A DNA stretch of 64,000 nucleotides from Acidobacteriaceae bacterium (GTDB taxonomy: Bacteria; Acidobacteriota; Terriglobia; Terriglobales; Acidobacteriaceae). A model generated the notes under the pieces. It was not told where the DNA came from. It searched no databases and saw only the letters and a list, made by a program, of their open reading frames with translations. This document shows positions 48,569 through 58,032 of the stretch, piece by piece. The position numbers were made by a program, and so were the translations under genes. Numbering within the stretch: the stretch's first letter is position 1; the number at the start of each line of letters is the position of its first letter. The stretch spans positions 372,001-436,000 of the forward strand of contig CAHJWL010000002.1 in NCBI GenBank assembly GCA_903642235.1, read 5' to 3'.

Positions 48569-49792
48569 TCATCGCCGCCGGCGCTCGTTCACCAGCGCCG
48601 ACGCTGCGACCACTCCGGTCTCGACCAGTGTCTCAACTACCTTCGTCGCTGCGATCACACGCGTGTTCCCGCTGCGCTTCGCCTCGTACAGAGCCGCATC
48701 GCTCTCGTCCACCATCAACTGCCAGTTCCATCCGCAGTGGTCGCTGCAGCTGGCGCCAAAGCTCGCCATCACCGAGACGACCTCGCTTCGGTAGCGCACC
48801 TCGAGCCGGGCGATCTGATCGCGCAGCCGCTCCGCCACAATCACCGCCTCGGCCAGATCTGTATCCGGCAGCAGGATGCAGAACTCGTCCCCACCCATCC
48901 TCGCCACTGAGTCGCGATCGCGGAGCGCCTCCTGCAGGCTGGCAGCAACTGCCTGCAGCACCGCATCGCCACCGCTGTGCCCGAGCCGGTCATTCACCCG
49001 CTTCATCCCGTCCAGATCCATCATCAGCACTGAGAGCCGCCCCTGCCGCCGCATGGATCGGCCAGTCTCACGGATGGCAATGCGCTTAAAGGCCCAGCGG
49101 TTCAGCAGGCCGGTCAGCTCGTCGATCTGCGCCCGCCACAGCAGCTCGATCCGTTGCTTGCCGGCCGCGATAAATGTGAATCCAAAGGTCGTCGCCCCGC
49201 CCGAGACCAGGGCGCCCGCCAGGCATACCGTCGATGTCTGCTCCAGAGCTCTGGCATAGTTCGGCGAGCCGAAGTGCAGAACCACCACCGCCCGCAGCAG
49301 GTAGGACAGCGCATAAACCAGCATGGACACGCCGGCAAAACGTCCCGCCAGTTCTACGCCCTCGCCCGAAAAGCTGAAGAGTGCCGATGCCGTCAACGCC
49401 GCCTGTATGCCAACGACCGTGCTGACGAGCAACATAAGAACGGGATAGGACGTATGCAGCTGCGAGAGGACCATGGCTCCGCTTACCGTCAGCAGCACAA
49501 GCACGATCTGCAGCCGCCACAGCAGCTTTGGCCGATCCAGCTGCTCGGCAAAGCTGCGGTGCAGCATAGCCAGCGCTGCCACCGTCAGTACCGATGCACC
49601 CGCACCGGTCCGCATGTCTGCAGAAGGGCCGAACAGCGCGAGCGCCAGAGCCATGGCACGCATGGCGCTTGACCCGGCAAACCACACCGCGGACTGAACC
49701 CCGCCAAACAGGCGCATACCTACCATCGCCGTGACGAAGTACAGCGTGAACATAATGAGCGTCGCCAGTTCCAGCGCCTGTACAGAACTCAC
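48569..49792 (-). CDS. Membrane-bound diguanylate cyclase
   Basis: 407 residues from GTG 49792, which has GGAG seven bases upstream. The N-terminal 200 residues hold about six membrane helices (LATLIMFTLYFVTAMVGMRL, MALALALFGPS, LWRLQIVLVLLTVSGAMVL and others). The C-terminal GGDEF domain has DELTGLLNRWAF, LSVLMMDLDGMKRVNDRLGH, and the active-site signature RMGGDEFCILLPD in full form, so it should make cyclic-di-GMP. An inhibitory I-site RxxD is seen in RDRDSVARMGGDEF five residues earlier. A longer frame upstream lacks membrane or domain sense. It ends 16 bases from the convergent bshB1-like gene. Confidence 0.9.
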   Translation of the reverse strand: MSSVQALELATLIMFTLYFVTAMVGMRLFGGVQSAVWFAGSSAMRAMALALALFGPSADMRTGAGASVLTVAALAMLHRSFAEQLDRPKLLWRLQIVLVLLTVSGAMVLSQLHTSYPVLMLLVSTVVGIQAALTASALFSFSGEGVELAGRFAGVSMLVYALSYLLRAVVVLHFGSPNYARALEQTSTVCLAGALVSGGATTFGFTFIAAGKQRIELLWRAQIDELTGLLNRWAFKRIAIRETGRSMRRQGRLSVLMMDLDGMKRVNDRLGHSGGDAVLQAVAASLQEALRDRDSVARMGGDEFCILLPDTDLAEAVIVAERLRDQIARLEVRYRSEVVSVMASFGASCSDHCGWNWQLMVDESDAALYEAKRSGNTRVIAATKVVETLVETGVVAASALVNERRRR

Positions 49793-49980
49793 GGGCGGGC
49801 TCCGCAAGAGATTCTCTTCCCTGTCCCATGCGCGCCCGAGATGGAACTCCTTCTGCTCAGCCTGCTCCCTGTCCCTGGTCGCACAAGATCCCCTACGCTT
49901 TGGCCGTACTCCACCGCAAAGTCTGCCACTCCAAACAGAGCAGGAAGTCTGGCAACGTTCCCTCGCCACCCAGGTGTTCG

Positions 49981-50598
49981 CTATCCGCTCTGCCCTGCAG
50001 ACATCTTATCGTCGACAAACCGAACTAGATCATCGCTCACATACTTTTCAGGATCGAAGTACAGTACCTTCGATCGTCGCAGGATGCCTTCAAGAGATCT
50101 CTGCCAGGCGACCTCCGTGCCCCCTCGTCGCGCCATCAGAATCAGGTCGGCACGATCAAGGTAACGCCGGGCGGATCCCTTGAAATCCTCAACAGCAGGA
50201 TCGAGCACAGAGAGAAATAGATCGGGCTGAATGAACTGTAGCAGGCTGTTGGATTCAACAATCACATTGCCTCCCTCCGCAATCTCCCGGCGCAAGCGCG
50301 GCATGGCTTCAAAGAGCTCTCCCTGCTGTGTGCGAACCCACAGAGACCGTTTCGCTCCTGCCACCAGGTATCGCGAACTATCTGACACTCCGGATCGGTC
50401 ACGCTCCTCTGTAAACGCCACGGAGTGATCAGCCGTCGCGCAATCACAGTCCTTGCCATTCGCGGAGCAGATGCCGTGGCCGTACTGCGTGATCTTGATC
50501 GCGGTCCACTCCCTCTCTCGAAGCGCTGCGATCAGACCCGCCACTACGCTCGTCTTTCCGATGTTCCGGGTACTTCCACCCACAATCACCAACGCCAT
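49981..50598 (-). CDS. Small P-loop NTPase of MobB-like layout
   Basis: 205 residues from ATG 50598. P-loop at the very N-terminus (VIVGGSTRNIGKTSVVAGLI), followed by WTAIKITQYGHGICSANGKD with a Cys-rich CDCA, GGNVIVESNSLLQFIQPDLF as a likely Walker B strand, and DRADLILMARRGG. The plan resembles MobB and related GTP-binding accessory proteins, but the cysteine cluster (CSANGKDCDC) is unusual. Function unknown. It follows lpxD by nine bases, so it is cotranscribed with lipid A genes, possibly by chance of operon growth. Confidence 0.75.
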   Translation of the reverse strand: MALVIVGGSTRNIGKTSVVAGLIAALREREWTAIKITQYGHGICSANGKDCDCATADHSVAFTEERDRSGVSDSSRYLVAGAKRSLWVRTQQGELFEAMPRLRREIAEGGNVIVESNSLLQFIQPDLFLSVLDPAVEDFKGSARRYLDRADLILMARRGGTEVAWQRSLEGILRRSKVLYFDPEKYVSDDLVRFVDDKMSAGQSG

Positions 50599-50607
50599 AG
50601 CTGCCCT

Positions 50608-51594
50608 CTACTCCAAGTCCCGTTTCAACCGGGCAAGCTCGCGCAGATACTGCTGCAGCGGTCGCGCCGGAATGCCCCAGAAGATCTGCCCCGCGCCTTG
50701 CAGATTCTTATTCGAAGGTACGCCGGCCTTCGCTCCCAGGATGACTCCCGCACCGATCATGACATGATCCGCGATACCTACCTGTCCGGCTATCACGGCT
50801 CCGTCCCCGATCGTGCTCGAGCCGGCTACGCCCGTCTGCGCCGCAATTACGACGTTGTGCCCGACCGTGCAGTTATGCGCGATGTGCACCAGATTATCGA
50901 TCTTCGTTCCGCGGCCGATACGCGTCTCGCCCAGCGCTCCCCGGTCGATCGTGCAGTTCGCCCCGATGAACACGTCCTCTTCTATGACCAGGCGTCCACG
51001 CTGCGGAAACTGAACGTACTCGCCCGTCTCTCCATCCCGCACGAATCCGAAGCCCGCCGAACCCAGAACCGCGCCCGCTTTGACAGAAACATTCCGCCCC
51101 AGAGAGGTTCCCGCATGCACAACCACACGGGCGTCCAGTTGACATCCATCCCCAAGCACCACGTCCCTCTCAATCACGACCCCCGGTCCGATCCGCACCC
51201 GCTCGCCCATCCGGCAGTCGTCCGCAACGATGGCAGTCGGATCGATTGTGCGGCCCTCAAAGGGCGGCAGCAGGCGCGAACCGGCCCGCGCGAACGCGAG
51301 ACGCGCATCCTTCACCCAGAGAATCCTCTGCCCCCCTGCATGCCGGCTCAGGAATGTACCGCCCCGCTCCCGAGACTCACCCCAGAACTGCTCACGCAGT
51401 TGCTCATTCGCCAGAATGGCTCCGGCCTGCGACTCGAGCGCGTGGGCGAGAGACGCCGCATCCTGGGCAAAGACGATGTGTCCACTCCCCGCGGTCTGTG
51501 AAGAGGCTACCCCTGTAAGGGCGGCCCTGTACCCGTCTTCAGCAGCGTCACGGGCGGCAGAGACGAAAGCGGCAAGCTCGTCGAAGGTCATCAT
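50608..51594 (-). CDS. lpxD: UDP-3-O-(3-hydroxyacyl)glucosamine N-acyltransferase
   Basis: Third step of lipid A synthesis. 328 residues with two adjacent ATG codons (51594, 51591) behind AGGA. The N-terminal uridine-binding domain is followed by the left-handed parallel beta-helix of hexapeptide repeats (IGPGVVIERDVVLGDGCQLD, VVHAGTSLGRNVSVKAGAV, IGAGVILGAKAGVP) and the family-typical LVHIAHNCTVGHNVVIAAQ, in which the His is the catalytic base, and GVAGSSTIGDGAVIAGQ. It ends with the helical tail QYLRELARLKRDL. Between an LpxL-like gene and the P-loop gene in the same operon. Confidence 0.93.
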   Translation of the reverse strand: MMTFDELAAFVSAARDAAEDGYRAALTGVASSQTAGSGHIVFAQDAASLAHALESQAGAILANEQLREQFWGESRERGGTFLSRHAGGQRILWVKDARLAFARAGSRLLPPFEGRTIDPTAIVADDCRMGERVRIGPGVVIERDVVLGDGCQLDARVVVHAGTSLGRNVSVKAGAVLGSAGFGFVRDGETGEYVQFPQRGRLVIEEDVFIGANCTIDRGALGETRIGRGTKIDNLVHIAHNCTVGHNVVIAAQTGVAGSSTIGDGAVIAGQVGIADHVMIGAGVILGAKAGVPSNKNLQGAGQIFWGIPARPLQQYLRELARLKRDLE

Positions 51595-51625
51595 CGATCC
51601 TGATCCTCTTCGTCAGCATGCCGGC

Positions 51626-52591
51626 TCACACGTACACCCCAGGTTCACCCGGCGGCCGCGTCTTCCATCGGCGATGCATCCAGAGCCACTGCTCGGGAAA
51701 GCGGCGTATGTAGTCCTCAAGAACCGCGGTGAAGCGCGCCGTATTCGTGCTGGCGTCTCGCTCCCCATCCTCGGTGCTGTCGATCGCGAGTTCCTCACCG
51801 AAATGCAGGCGATAGCGGCCGCCAGGCTCTTCCAGCAGAAAGCCCGGCAGAACCGCGGCCCCGGTCTTCCGGGCAATCCGCGCCAGACCCGATCCCGTGC
51901 ACGCGGACACGCCGAAGAAAGGAACAAATGTACCCTGCGGCGGCGTCATATTCGTGTCCATCAGGATCCCGACCGTGCGGCCGGCCTTCATCTCCGAGAT
52001 CAGACCGCGGGCAAAGTCATCTTTATGCAGAACACGATTGCCATGCATGCAACGGATCGCGTTGACGTACCGGTCGACCAGCGGATTATCCAGTCGCCGG
52101 ATCACCATACCCATTGGGAACCCCATCATCGCGTGAAAGAAGCTCGAAAGCTCCCACGCGCCAAGATGCCCCGTCAGCACCAGCACACCTCGTCCCCTGC
52201 TGCTGGCCCGCTCGAAGTGCTCGAGTCCCTCATACGCAATAAGCTTGCTGATCGTTTGTCGGTCGTAGCCGGCCATGAGCGCGAACTCCGCCAGATGGTG
52301 GCCAAGCTGACGGTACTCCGCTCGCAAAATCCGCTCGCGGTCGGCCTCCGTCGTGGAAGGAAACGCGATCTGCAGATTCCGGCGACCCACCGCGCGCAAT
52401 CGACGGAGCAGTCGAAAGGCAGCTGCGCCGCAGAGTGCGCCAAGCGCGCGCGAGGCATCTCGCGGCAGACTGCTTAGCACACCAAGAACCATCCGGACCG
52501 CGGCGTACGCGATCCACTGCGGGGTCGTCGCTCGTCCCGCTCGCCTGCTGCCGGAAACGGTAAGCGTCTGTGTTGTGCTGTGCGCGATCAA
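51626..52591 (-). CDS. Lysophospholipid/lipid A acyltransferase (LpxL/HtrB family)
   Basis: 321 residues from a TTG at 52591; the first ATG-like alternatives are internal. Inner-membrane-associated enzyme adding secondary acyl chains to lipid A. The H-x4-E motif is in VLTGHLGAWELSSFFHAM, and later family stretches are GRTVGILMDTNMTPPQGTFV, FFGVSACTGSGLARIARKTG and the C-terminal PEQWLWMHRRWKTRPPGEP. One N-terminal membrane-like helix (IAYAAVRMVLGVLSSLP). It lies 31 bases before lpxD in the same operon, which supports a lipid A role. The start codon is uncertain. Confidence 0.87.
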   Translation of the reverse strand: MIAHSTTQTLTVSGSRRAGRATTPQWIAYAAVRMVLGVLSSLPRDASRALGALCGAAAFRLLRRLRAVGRRNLQIAFPSTTEADRERILRAEYRQLGHHLAEFALMAGYDRQTISKLIAYEGLEHFERASSRGRGVLVLTGHLGAWELSSFFHAMMGFPMGMVIRRLDNPLVDRYVNAIRCMHGNRVLHKDDFARGLISEMKAGRTVGILMDTNMTPPQGTFVPFFGVSACTGSGLARIARKTGAAVLPGFLLEEPGGRYRLHFGEELAIDSTEDGERDASTNTARFTAVLEDYIRRFPEQWLWMHRRWKTRPPGEPGVYV

Positions 52592-52674
52592 GAGTACCCC
52601 GCATTCGAAGTGCGCTCAAAGGGCGATGGGCGGCCGCAGGGGCCGCCCATCAAAGTGTCGATTCCCAAATAGAG

Positions 52675-53379
52675 CTACTCGTTCTTGGCATTCTTCGATG
52701 CGACAAAGAACTTCGCGACGGTGCGCACAAAGCCCAATGCATCTGCGGGCGTCTTCTGATTGCCCTTCAGCACTGTCTCGAACGGCAGATCCGCACCGTA
52801 GAACGTACGGGTGTCATCCTGGTTCTGGGACAGAACCGTTCCATCCAGATCAATACCCGCGAATAGGCCCTTCGACCGGGAGTAGCTAAGGAACTCAGCA
52901 TTGAGCTTCCAATCCGTACCAGCCTGCGCGTTGCGACCGACAGGACCGGCCGATGCGGCAGCGTCGCCACCCAGCTTGAACTTGTTCTTCAGCATCTCCT
53001 GCAGGCCGTTCTGATTCATGGCTACCAGAACCAGATCCGTGGCCTGCCCGCCAATCTGAAAGCCAAAGCTGCCGCCGGTCAGCTGAACAAACACCGGAGC
53101 GCTCCATCCACGCGCCGTCCTGCACGTCGCAGCGCCTTGGCCGTACTGTGCGCCTACCAGGAAGGCACCTTTCTTGAAGCTGGGAATTACAACGACACAC
53201 GACGCCCCGGCCAGAATGTTGCTTGGAATTCCCTTGTCCGGAGTTGCCATAATCTCGCGAATCACCGCGCTCGCATCCCTGAGCCGTCCGTCAAGCTTCG
53301 CTTTGTCCGTTGCTCCAAAAGCAGACATGGACGTAGCCGTCACAATAAGGCCGCAGATCGCAGCCGCAAATTTCTTCAT
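52675..53379 (-). CDS. Exported YSC84-type (DUF4410-like SYLF domain) lipid-binding protein
   Basis: 234 residues from ATG 53379 (GAGG nine bases upstream). Signal peptide KKFAAAICGLIVTATSMSAF followed by GATD. The rest is a single SYLF/YSC84 domain: LRDASAVIREIMATPDKGIP, LAGASCVVVIPSFKKGAFLV, GAQYGQGAATCRT, GSFGFQIGGQATDLVLVAMN, YSRSKGLFAGIDLDGTVLS. In eukaryotes this domain binds phosphoinositides; in bacteria it is a periplasmic lipid-binding protein of uncertain role. Upstream of the lipid A operon on the same strand, with an 83-base gap. Confidence 0.85.
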   Translation of the reverse strand: MKKFAAAICGLIVTATSMSAFGATDKAKLDGRLRDASAVIREIMATPDKGIPSNILAGASCVVVIPSFKKGAFLVGAQYGQGAATCRTARGWSAPVFVQLTGGSFGFQIGGQATDLVLVAMNQNGLQEMLKNKFKLGGDAAASAGPVGRNAQAGTDWKLNAEFLSYSRSKGLFAGIDLDGTVLSQNQDDTRTFYGADLPFETVLKGNQKTPADALGFVRTVAKFFVASKNAKNE

Positions 53380-53512
53380 AAACAAAGTCCTCTTTCATCA
53401 ATCGATGACATCACTTCTTGCTCTCAGCCGACCGAATTGATTGGCGTGACAGACTTTATGATGTCATGAACTTTGCAGGAGTTGTTCTCGCAGCGGCTCG
53501 GAAGCAAAAAAT

Positions 53513-53551
53513 AGGGGCCGCTCATAGCCCTTCGGCTACTTTGCGACCCCT
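53513..53551. other. Nested hairpin in the 304-base leader/gap between YSC84-type and LuxR-type genes
   Basis: AGGGG (53513-53517) pairs with CCCCT (53547-53551), CGC (53519-53521) with GCG (53543-53545), and AGCC (53526-53529) with GGCT (53534-53537) around a CTTC loop. The gap 53380-53683 holds no gene. The element could be the 3' end of a small RNA, an attenuator or a terminator; there is no T-tract on either strand. Confidence 0.4.
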
Positions 53552-53683
53552 CTCCCAGGTCTGTGTTGCTGGCACCTAGACTCTCCCCTATCTCTCGTCC
53601 CTGCAACGGTACGGAGGTCTATAGACCTGCCACCAGACCTGCCAGCCACACACGTGGCATCAACAAGGGCCAAGCGTTGGGAA

Positions 53684-54325
53684 TCAGTCAAGCAGCTTCA
53701 GCCGGGTGGCTTCGACACTCAGCGCCGTTCGGTTCGTGACACCCACCTTGCGCATAAGCCGGCCTACGTGCGCCTTCACAGCAGAGGCATCAATCGCCAG
53801 CTCGGCCGCGATCTCCTTGTTCGACGATCCTGTGCCAAGCTTGCGAAGAACATCCTTCTCCCTCGGTGTCAGAACCGGTACCGCCTTCTCCTTGCGCTGC
53901 TCCTCCATGCCACGGTCGATCAAGCGCGCCAGTACCTTTCGCGGTGCCCACACCGAGCCATCCAGAACAATCCTGATCGCCATGCGGATCTCCGCCTCAG
54001 ACGCGCTATGCGTCAGGTACCCTTTGGCACCGGCCCCGATCACGCGCTCCACATAAGCCGGATCCTCCTCGACCCCTACCACCAGCAGGCGCGCCGCCGG
54101 CTGTACCTTCTGAAAGGCATCGATCAGCTCGAACAGCAGTTCGGTGCACGTTGCATCAATCACAATCAACGCGAGCCGCTGCACCGCCTCGGTCGTCGTC
54201 TCGTCGAGTGGCACAAGATCAATGCCAGTCTCGGTCGGGAACATTGTCTTCAGACCCAGAAATCGCAGCGGGTCCGACGCAACAATCCCGAAGCGCTGTC
54301 GCGCTGTGTCTTTCTCTTCAAGCAA
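53684..54325 (-). CDS. LuxR/NarL-type response regulator
   Basis: 213 residues from a TTG at 54325 (start uncertain). An N-terminal receiver-like domain (RFGIVASDPLRFLGLKTMFP, ALIVIDATC with a candidate phosphoacceptor Asp, LLVVGVEEDPAYVERVIGAG, AKGYLTHSASEAEIRMAI) and a C-terminal LuxR helix-turn-helix (LTPREKDVLRKLGTGSSNKE, IAAELAIDASAVKAHVGRLM). The receiver lacks the acidic pair at the end of strand 1 (VASDP has only one Asp), so phosphorylation may be weakened. No kinase gene is next to it. Targets unknown. Confidence 0.85.
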   Translation of the reverse strand: MLEEKDTARQRFGIVASDPLRFLGLKTMFPTETGIDLVPLDETTTEAVQRLALIVIDATCTELLFELIDAFQKVQPAARLLVVGVEEDPAYVERVIGAGAKGYLTHSASEAEIRMAIRIVLDGSVWAPRKVLARLIDRGMEEQRKEKAVPVLTPREKDVLRKLGTGSSNKEIAAELAIDASAVKAHVGRLMRKVGVTNRTALSVEATRLKLLD

Positions 54326-54430
54326 AGCAGGCTACCTCGTACACAGAGTGAGATCGTCCCGGGTCTGCCTGCGCACGCGGCAACCCTTTCCGGCCGCCGC
54401 GCAGAGCACCTCTGGGCACGAAACGCACAG

Positions 54431-54985
54431 CTAAAGCTTTGGCAGAACGATTCCCTGCTGGTTCTGGTACTTTCCGCGACGGTCCGCGTAGCTCACCTCG
54501 CACGCCTCGTCCGACTGAAAAAACAAAATCTGACACAGACCTTCGTTCGCATACACCTTCGCTGGCAGCGGAGTGGTATTCGAGATCTCGAGCGTCACAA
54601 AGCCTTCCCACTCCGGCTCGAACGGCGTCACGTTCACGATGATCCCGCAGCGGGCATACGTGCTCTTTCCCACACAGATTGTCAGCACATCTCTGGGAAT
54701 CTTGAAGTACTCGATCGACCGCGCGAGCGCAAAGGAGTTCGGCGGCACAATCACGCTCGGCGCCTCCACCGTCACGAACGACCGTTCATCAAACGCCTTG
54801 GGATCGATGATGGCACTGTTAACGTTTGTGAATATCTTGAACTCGTCCGAGACCCGCAGGTCGTACCCGTACGACGAGAGTCCGTACGAAATCACGCCTT
54901 CCCGCACCTGTTTCTCACTGAACGGCGCGATCATTCCATGCTGCAGAGCCTGCTCGCGAATCCACCGGTCACTCTTGATCGCCAC
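54431..54985 (-). CDS. dcd: dCTP deaminase
   Basis: Converts dCTP to dUTP for thymidylate synthesis. 184 residues from GTG 54985 (GGAG four bases upstream; [17 protein letters not shown] fits the family N-terminus). Conserved stretches [60 protein letters not shown] with the Ser/Arg pair, [12 protein letters not shown] with the catalytic Glu, and a C-terminal [15 protein letters not shown] are all present. Length is standard. Codons upstream of 54985 in the same frame are a weaker start choice. Confidence 0.95.
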   Translation of the reverse strand: MAIKSDRWIREQALQHGMIAPFSEKQVREGVISYGLSSYGYDLRVSDEFKIFTNVNSAIIDPKAFDERSFVTVEAPSVIVPPNSFALARSIEYFKIPRDVLTICVGKSTYARCGIIVNVTPFEPEWEGFVTLEISNTTPLPAKVYANEGLCQILFFQSDEACEVSYADRRGKYQNQQGIVLPKL

Positions 54986-55078
54986 TGTTCTCCATCCCCA
55001 CACTCGTCTGAAGCGCCCCGGAAAGCTGGAACTCACGCCCCCCTTTTGGCCCGTTGATCCGACCGGCGCGCTCTTTCG

Positions 55079-55107
55079 TTGACAACGGACAGGTGAGTTT
55101 CTAACAT
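55079..55107 (+). promoter_or_regulatory. Sigma-70-type promoter for the HU-like gene
   Basis: TTGACA at 55079-55084 and TAACAT at 55102-55107 with a 17-base spacer: a perfect -35 and four of six -10 matches. It lies about 67 bases upstream of the HU-like ATG on the same strand. Confidence 0.6.
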
Positions 55108-55173
55108 CACGGTACTACACGCATCGGTCCCCTCCCCCCGTTACGGAATCCAGAGCGAAGGATCGTATCTCAG

Positions 55174-55443
55174 ATGATCAAGCAAGACCTTATACAGCGG
55201 GTTGTCGAACGCACCGGACTGCCGCGCACCAAGGCGGAAGCAGCGGTTGACGCCATCTTTGAAAGCATGAAACGGTCGCTGGTCGAAGGAGATCGCATCG
55301 AGCTCCGTGGCTTTGGTGTCTTCACTGTCAAACCAAGAAAAACTGGTATCGGCCGCAATCCACGGACCGGCGCTGAGGTATCCATCGCGCCCGGAAAAGC
55401 CGTTCGCTTCAAGCCCGGCAAAGAACTCCATCTGCTGAACTAG
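55174..55443 (+). CDS. HU/IHF-family DNA-binding protein
   Basis: 89 residues from ATG 55174. Complete histone-like fold: MIKQDLIQRVVERTGLPRTK helices, the AAVDAIFESMKRSLVEGDRI dimer interface, LRGFGVFTVKPRKTGIGRNP with the DNA-intercalating arm proline, and RTGAEVSIAPGKAVRFKPGK. It bends and compacts DNA. Whether it acts as HU or IHF cannot be told. Driven by the promoter at 55079-55107; followed at once by a hairpin and the convergent priA. Confidence 0.95.
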   Translation: MIKQDLIQRVVERTGLPRTKAEAAVDAIFESMKRSLVEGDRIELRGFGVFTVKPRKTGIGRNPRTGAEVSIAPGKAVRFKPGKELHLLN

Positions 55444-55444
55444 G

Positions 55445-55467
55445 GGCCGGTCTGCCCACCACCGGCC
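55445..55467. terminator. Hairpin between convergent HU-like gene and priA
   Basis: GGCCGGT (55445-55451) pairs perfectly with ACCGGCC (55461-55467) around a nine-base loop. It begins just after the HU-like stop and ends two bases before the end of priA, so it can serve transcripts on both strands. No strong T-tract. Confidence 0.55.
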
Positions 55468-55468
55468 T

Positions 55469-57958
55469 TCACATCAGGCGAACCGCATCCACATCCACCA
55501 TCACCGCCCGTCGGGGAATGCCCTGCGCCTCGGCATACGCCAGCATGCCGCGAACCGCGTCTCCCAGCACCGTGCGCGACTCCGCCTTCAGTACGAAATG
55601 AAAGCGATAGATCCGCTTGAGTCGCGAGATGGGAGCCACCGCCGGCCCCAGAACGCGCAGCGTCTCCACCTTGGCCCGGCCAAACCAGCGCCCCAGCTCC
55701 GCCGCCCATCCCGCCGCCTCCTCCAGCTGCTCACTCTGCACCAGGATGTTGGCCAGCACGGTAAACGGCGGATAGTGCATCCATCGTCGAAACTGCATCT
55801 CCTTGGCCACGAAACCCGTGTAGTCATGCCGCTGCGCGCACTGGATCGCGTAGTGCTCCGGATGGTAGGTCTGCACCAGCACACGCCCCGGCAACTCTCC
55901 GCGGCCGGCTCGGCCGGCAACCTGCGTCAACAGCTGAAATGCCCGCTCGGATGCGCGAAAGTCCGGCAGCCCCAGCGCCAGATCCGCGCCCACCACGCCG
56001 ACCATCGTCACCCCATGGACGTCATGCCCCTTCGCAATCATCTGCGTCCCTACCAGCAGGTTGATCTCACCGGAGTGCAGCCGCGCCAGCAGGCGCTCCA
56101 TGTCACCTCTGCCCCGTACCGTGTCGCGATCCATGCGGCCGATCCGCGCACCCGGAAACAACTCCTGCAGGCGCTCCTCACCCTGCTGCGATCCGGCACC
56201 GAGGTAGTACAGGTGCTCGCTCTGGCACTTCGGACACCGCTCCGGCACGCTCCGTCGTGAGCCGCAGTAGTGGCACTCCAGCCGCTGCCCCGGTTCTGCC
56301 TGCAGGCTGCCGCCTACCTGCTTATGGAATGTCATCGAGATCGCGCAGTTCTCGCATTCGATCTTCTCGCCACAGCTCCGGCAGAGAGCCACAAACGAGT
56401 ACCCTCGCCGGTTCAACAGGATCATCGCCTGCTCTCCACGATCGAGCGTCGCCTGCGTCTCGGCGAGCAGCTGTCGCGAAAAAATCTCCTCCTTGCCGAC
56501 CTCGCGGAACTCCGTCCGCATATCTACCAGCTCCACGGCCGGCAGCGGCCGGTCCGCCACTCGCGAAAGCATTTCGATCCGGACATAGCGGCCTCGCTCC
56601 GCATTTGCCCAGCTCTCGAGTGAAGGCGTCGCCGATCCCAGCACCAGCACACACTCCGCCAGCTTCGCCCGCATCACCGCCACGTCCCGCCCGTGGTAGC
56701 GCGGCGTCTCCTCCTGCTTGTAGCTGCCGTCCTGCTCCTCATCGACGATCACCAGCCCCAACCGCACCATCGGCGCAAACACCGCCGATCGTGTCCCCAC
56801 CACCACCCGTGACTCCCCGCTCCGGATCCGGCGCCACTGCTGCGCCCGCTCATCCGGCGTCAGAGCGGAGTGCAGCAGCGCAACCTCCCCGCCGAACGCA
56901 GCAAACATCTGCCCCGCCATCGCCGGCGTCAACCCGATCTCCGGCACCAGCAGCATCGCCGACCGGCCCGCCGCCAGCGTCCGCTGCATCGCCGCCACGT
57001 ACACCGCTGTCTTGCCGGATCCCGTTACGCCGTACAGCAGGTGCGGCTGAAACCCACCTTTCTCCATCGCCGCAACAATCACCGCCAGAGCCTCGGTCTG
57101 CGCCTCGTTGAGCGTGTGCTCGTGCGCGCTTCGCTTTCCCTCCATGCCGACGCCGCCCAGCCGGAACGCCGTCTCTTCCTCCTCCAGCCGCACCAGCCCT
57201 CGCCGCACCAACGTGCCCAGAGTCGACTCCGGCACACCCGCCTGCGTCAGCCGCTCCCGCAGAGTCCGTACGTGCTGCCGTCCCCCGCGCGCCGCCAGCT
57301 CCGCCAGCACACCCATCTGATTCGCGTTCAGCTTCGGCAGTCGCACATCGTCCACCAGCACCGCGACGCGATCCACCCTCCGCGCATCCCGTGTATCCGC
57401 AACAGCCTCGCGCGTCAGCCATCGCTTGCGTACCATGCCTTCGAGCAGCGCCTTCCCCGCACCCGTCGCAGACCGCAGCGCGCTCGCCTTCGCGGCCTCA
57501 CCCGCCTCAAGGTAGTTCAGCACCGCATACTCCCGGTTTTGCTCCTCAGGCGTTAGCCGTGACCGCCGCGACGACCCCTTCTCCGCACCGTCGTACAGCA
57601 CCGTCCGGCCCTTCTCCGCAATCCGGTACACCCATTGCCGGCGCACCTCTGCCATCAGCGGCAGCATGCCACGCAGCACCTCGCCAAGCGGCGCGACGTA
57701 GTAGCTCGCAATCCATCCCGCCAGTCGCATCAGCTCCTCCGGCAACAGCGCCTCCGGGTCAAGCACCGCCTGCACCGGTTTCGCCTCAAGCCCCTCCGGC
57801 AGCGGCGTATCGTGCACCCGCACCACCACGCCCATCAGCCTCTGCCCGCTGAACGGCACCAGCACCCGCGCACCGACCATCGCCACCCGCTCCCCGACCG
57901 CATATGTAAACAGCCGGTCAAGCGGCACCGGCAACGCAACATCGCAGAACAAGGCCAT
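55469..57958 (-). CDS. priA: Primosomal replication helicase PriA
   Basis: 829 residues from ATG 57958. Restarts stalled replication forks by reloading DnaB. Visible: N-terminal DNA-binding domain (VALPVPLDRLFTYAVGERVA), winged-helix, Walker A GVTGSGKTAVYVAAMQRTL, DEAH-box-type VIVDEEQDGSYKQEETPRYH, GSATPSLESW, the paired zinc-binding cysteines (CRSCGEKIECENC, CHYCGSRRSVPERCPKC), and helicase motifs VGTQMIAKGHD and QVAGRAGRGELPGRVLVQTY. Slightly longer than E. coli PriA (732). Convergent with the HU-like gene. Confidence 0.96.
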   Translation of the reverse strand: MALFCDVALPVPLDRLFTYAVGERVAMVGARVLVPFSGQRLMGVVVRVHDTPLPEGLEAKPVQAVLDPEALLPEELMRLAGWIASYYVAPLGEVLRGMLPLMAEVRRQWVYRIAEKGRTVLYDGAEKGSSRRSRLTPEEQNREYAVLNYLEAGEAAKASALRSATGAGKALLEGMVRKRWLTREAVADTRDARRVDRVAVLVDDVRLPKLNANQMGVLAELAARGGRQHVRTLRERLTQAGVPESTLGTLVRRGLVRLEEEETAFRLGGVGMEGKRSAHEHTLNEAQTEALAVIVAAMEKGGFQPHLLYGVTGSGKTAVYVAAMQRTLAAGRSAMLLVPEIGLTPAMAGQMFAAFGGEVALLHSALTPDERAQQWRRIRSGESRVVVGTRSAVFAPMVRLGLVIVDEEQDGSYKQEETPRYHGRDVAVMRAKLAECVLVLGSATPSLESWANAERGRYVRIEMLSRVADRPLPAVELVDMRTEFREVGKEEIFSRQLLAETQATLDRGEQAMILLNRRGYSFVALCRSCGEKIECENCAISMTFHKQVGGSLQAEPGQRLECHYCGSRRSVPERCPKCQSEHLYYLGAGSQQGEERLQELFPGARIGRMDRDTVRGRGDMERLLARLHSGEINLLVGTQMIAKGHDVHGVTMVGVVGADLALGLPDFRASERAFQLLTQVAGRAGRGELPGRVLVQTYHPEHYAIQCAQRHDYTGFVAKEMQFRRWMHYPPFTVLANILVQSEQLEEAAGWAAELGRWFGRAKVETLRVLGPAVAPISRLKRIYRFHFVLKAESRTVLGDAVRGMLAYAEAQGIPRRAVMVDVDAVRLM

Positions 57959-58032
57959 CCCCCAAGCTTATCGCCACGAGCACAAAGCTTCTATCGATAC
58001 CGTAGGCCGGCCGCGTCATCGCTACCACGGAC

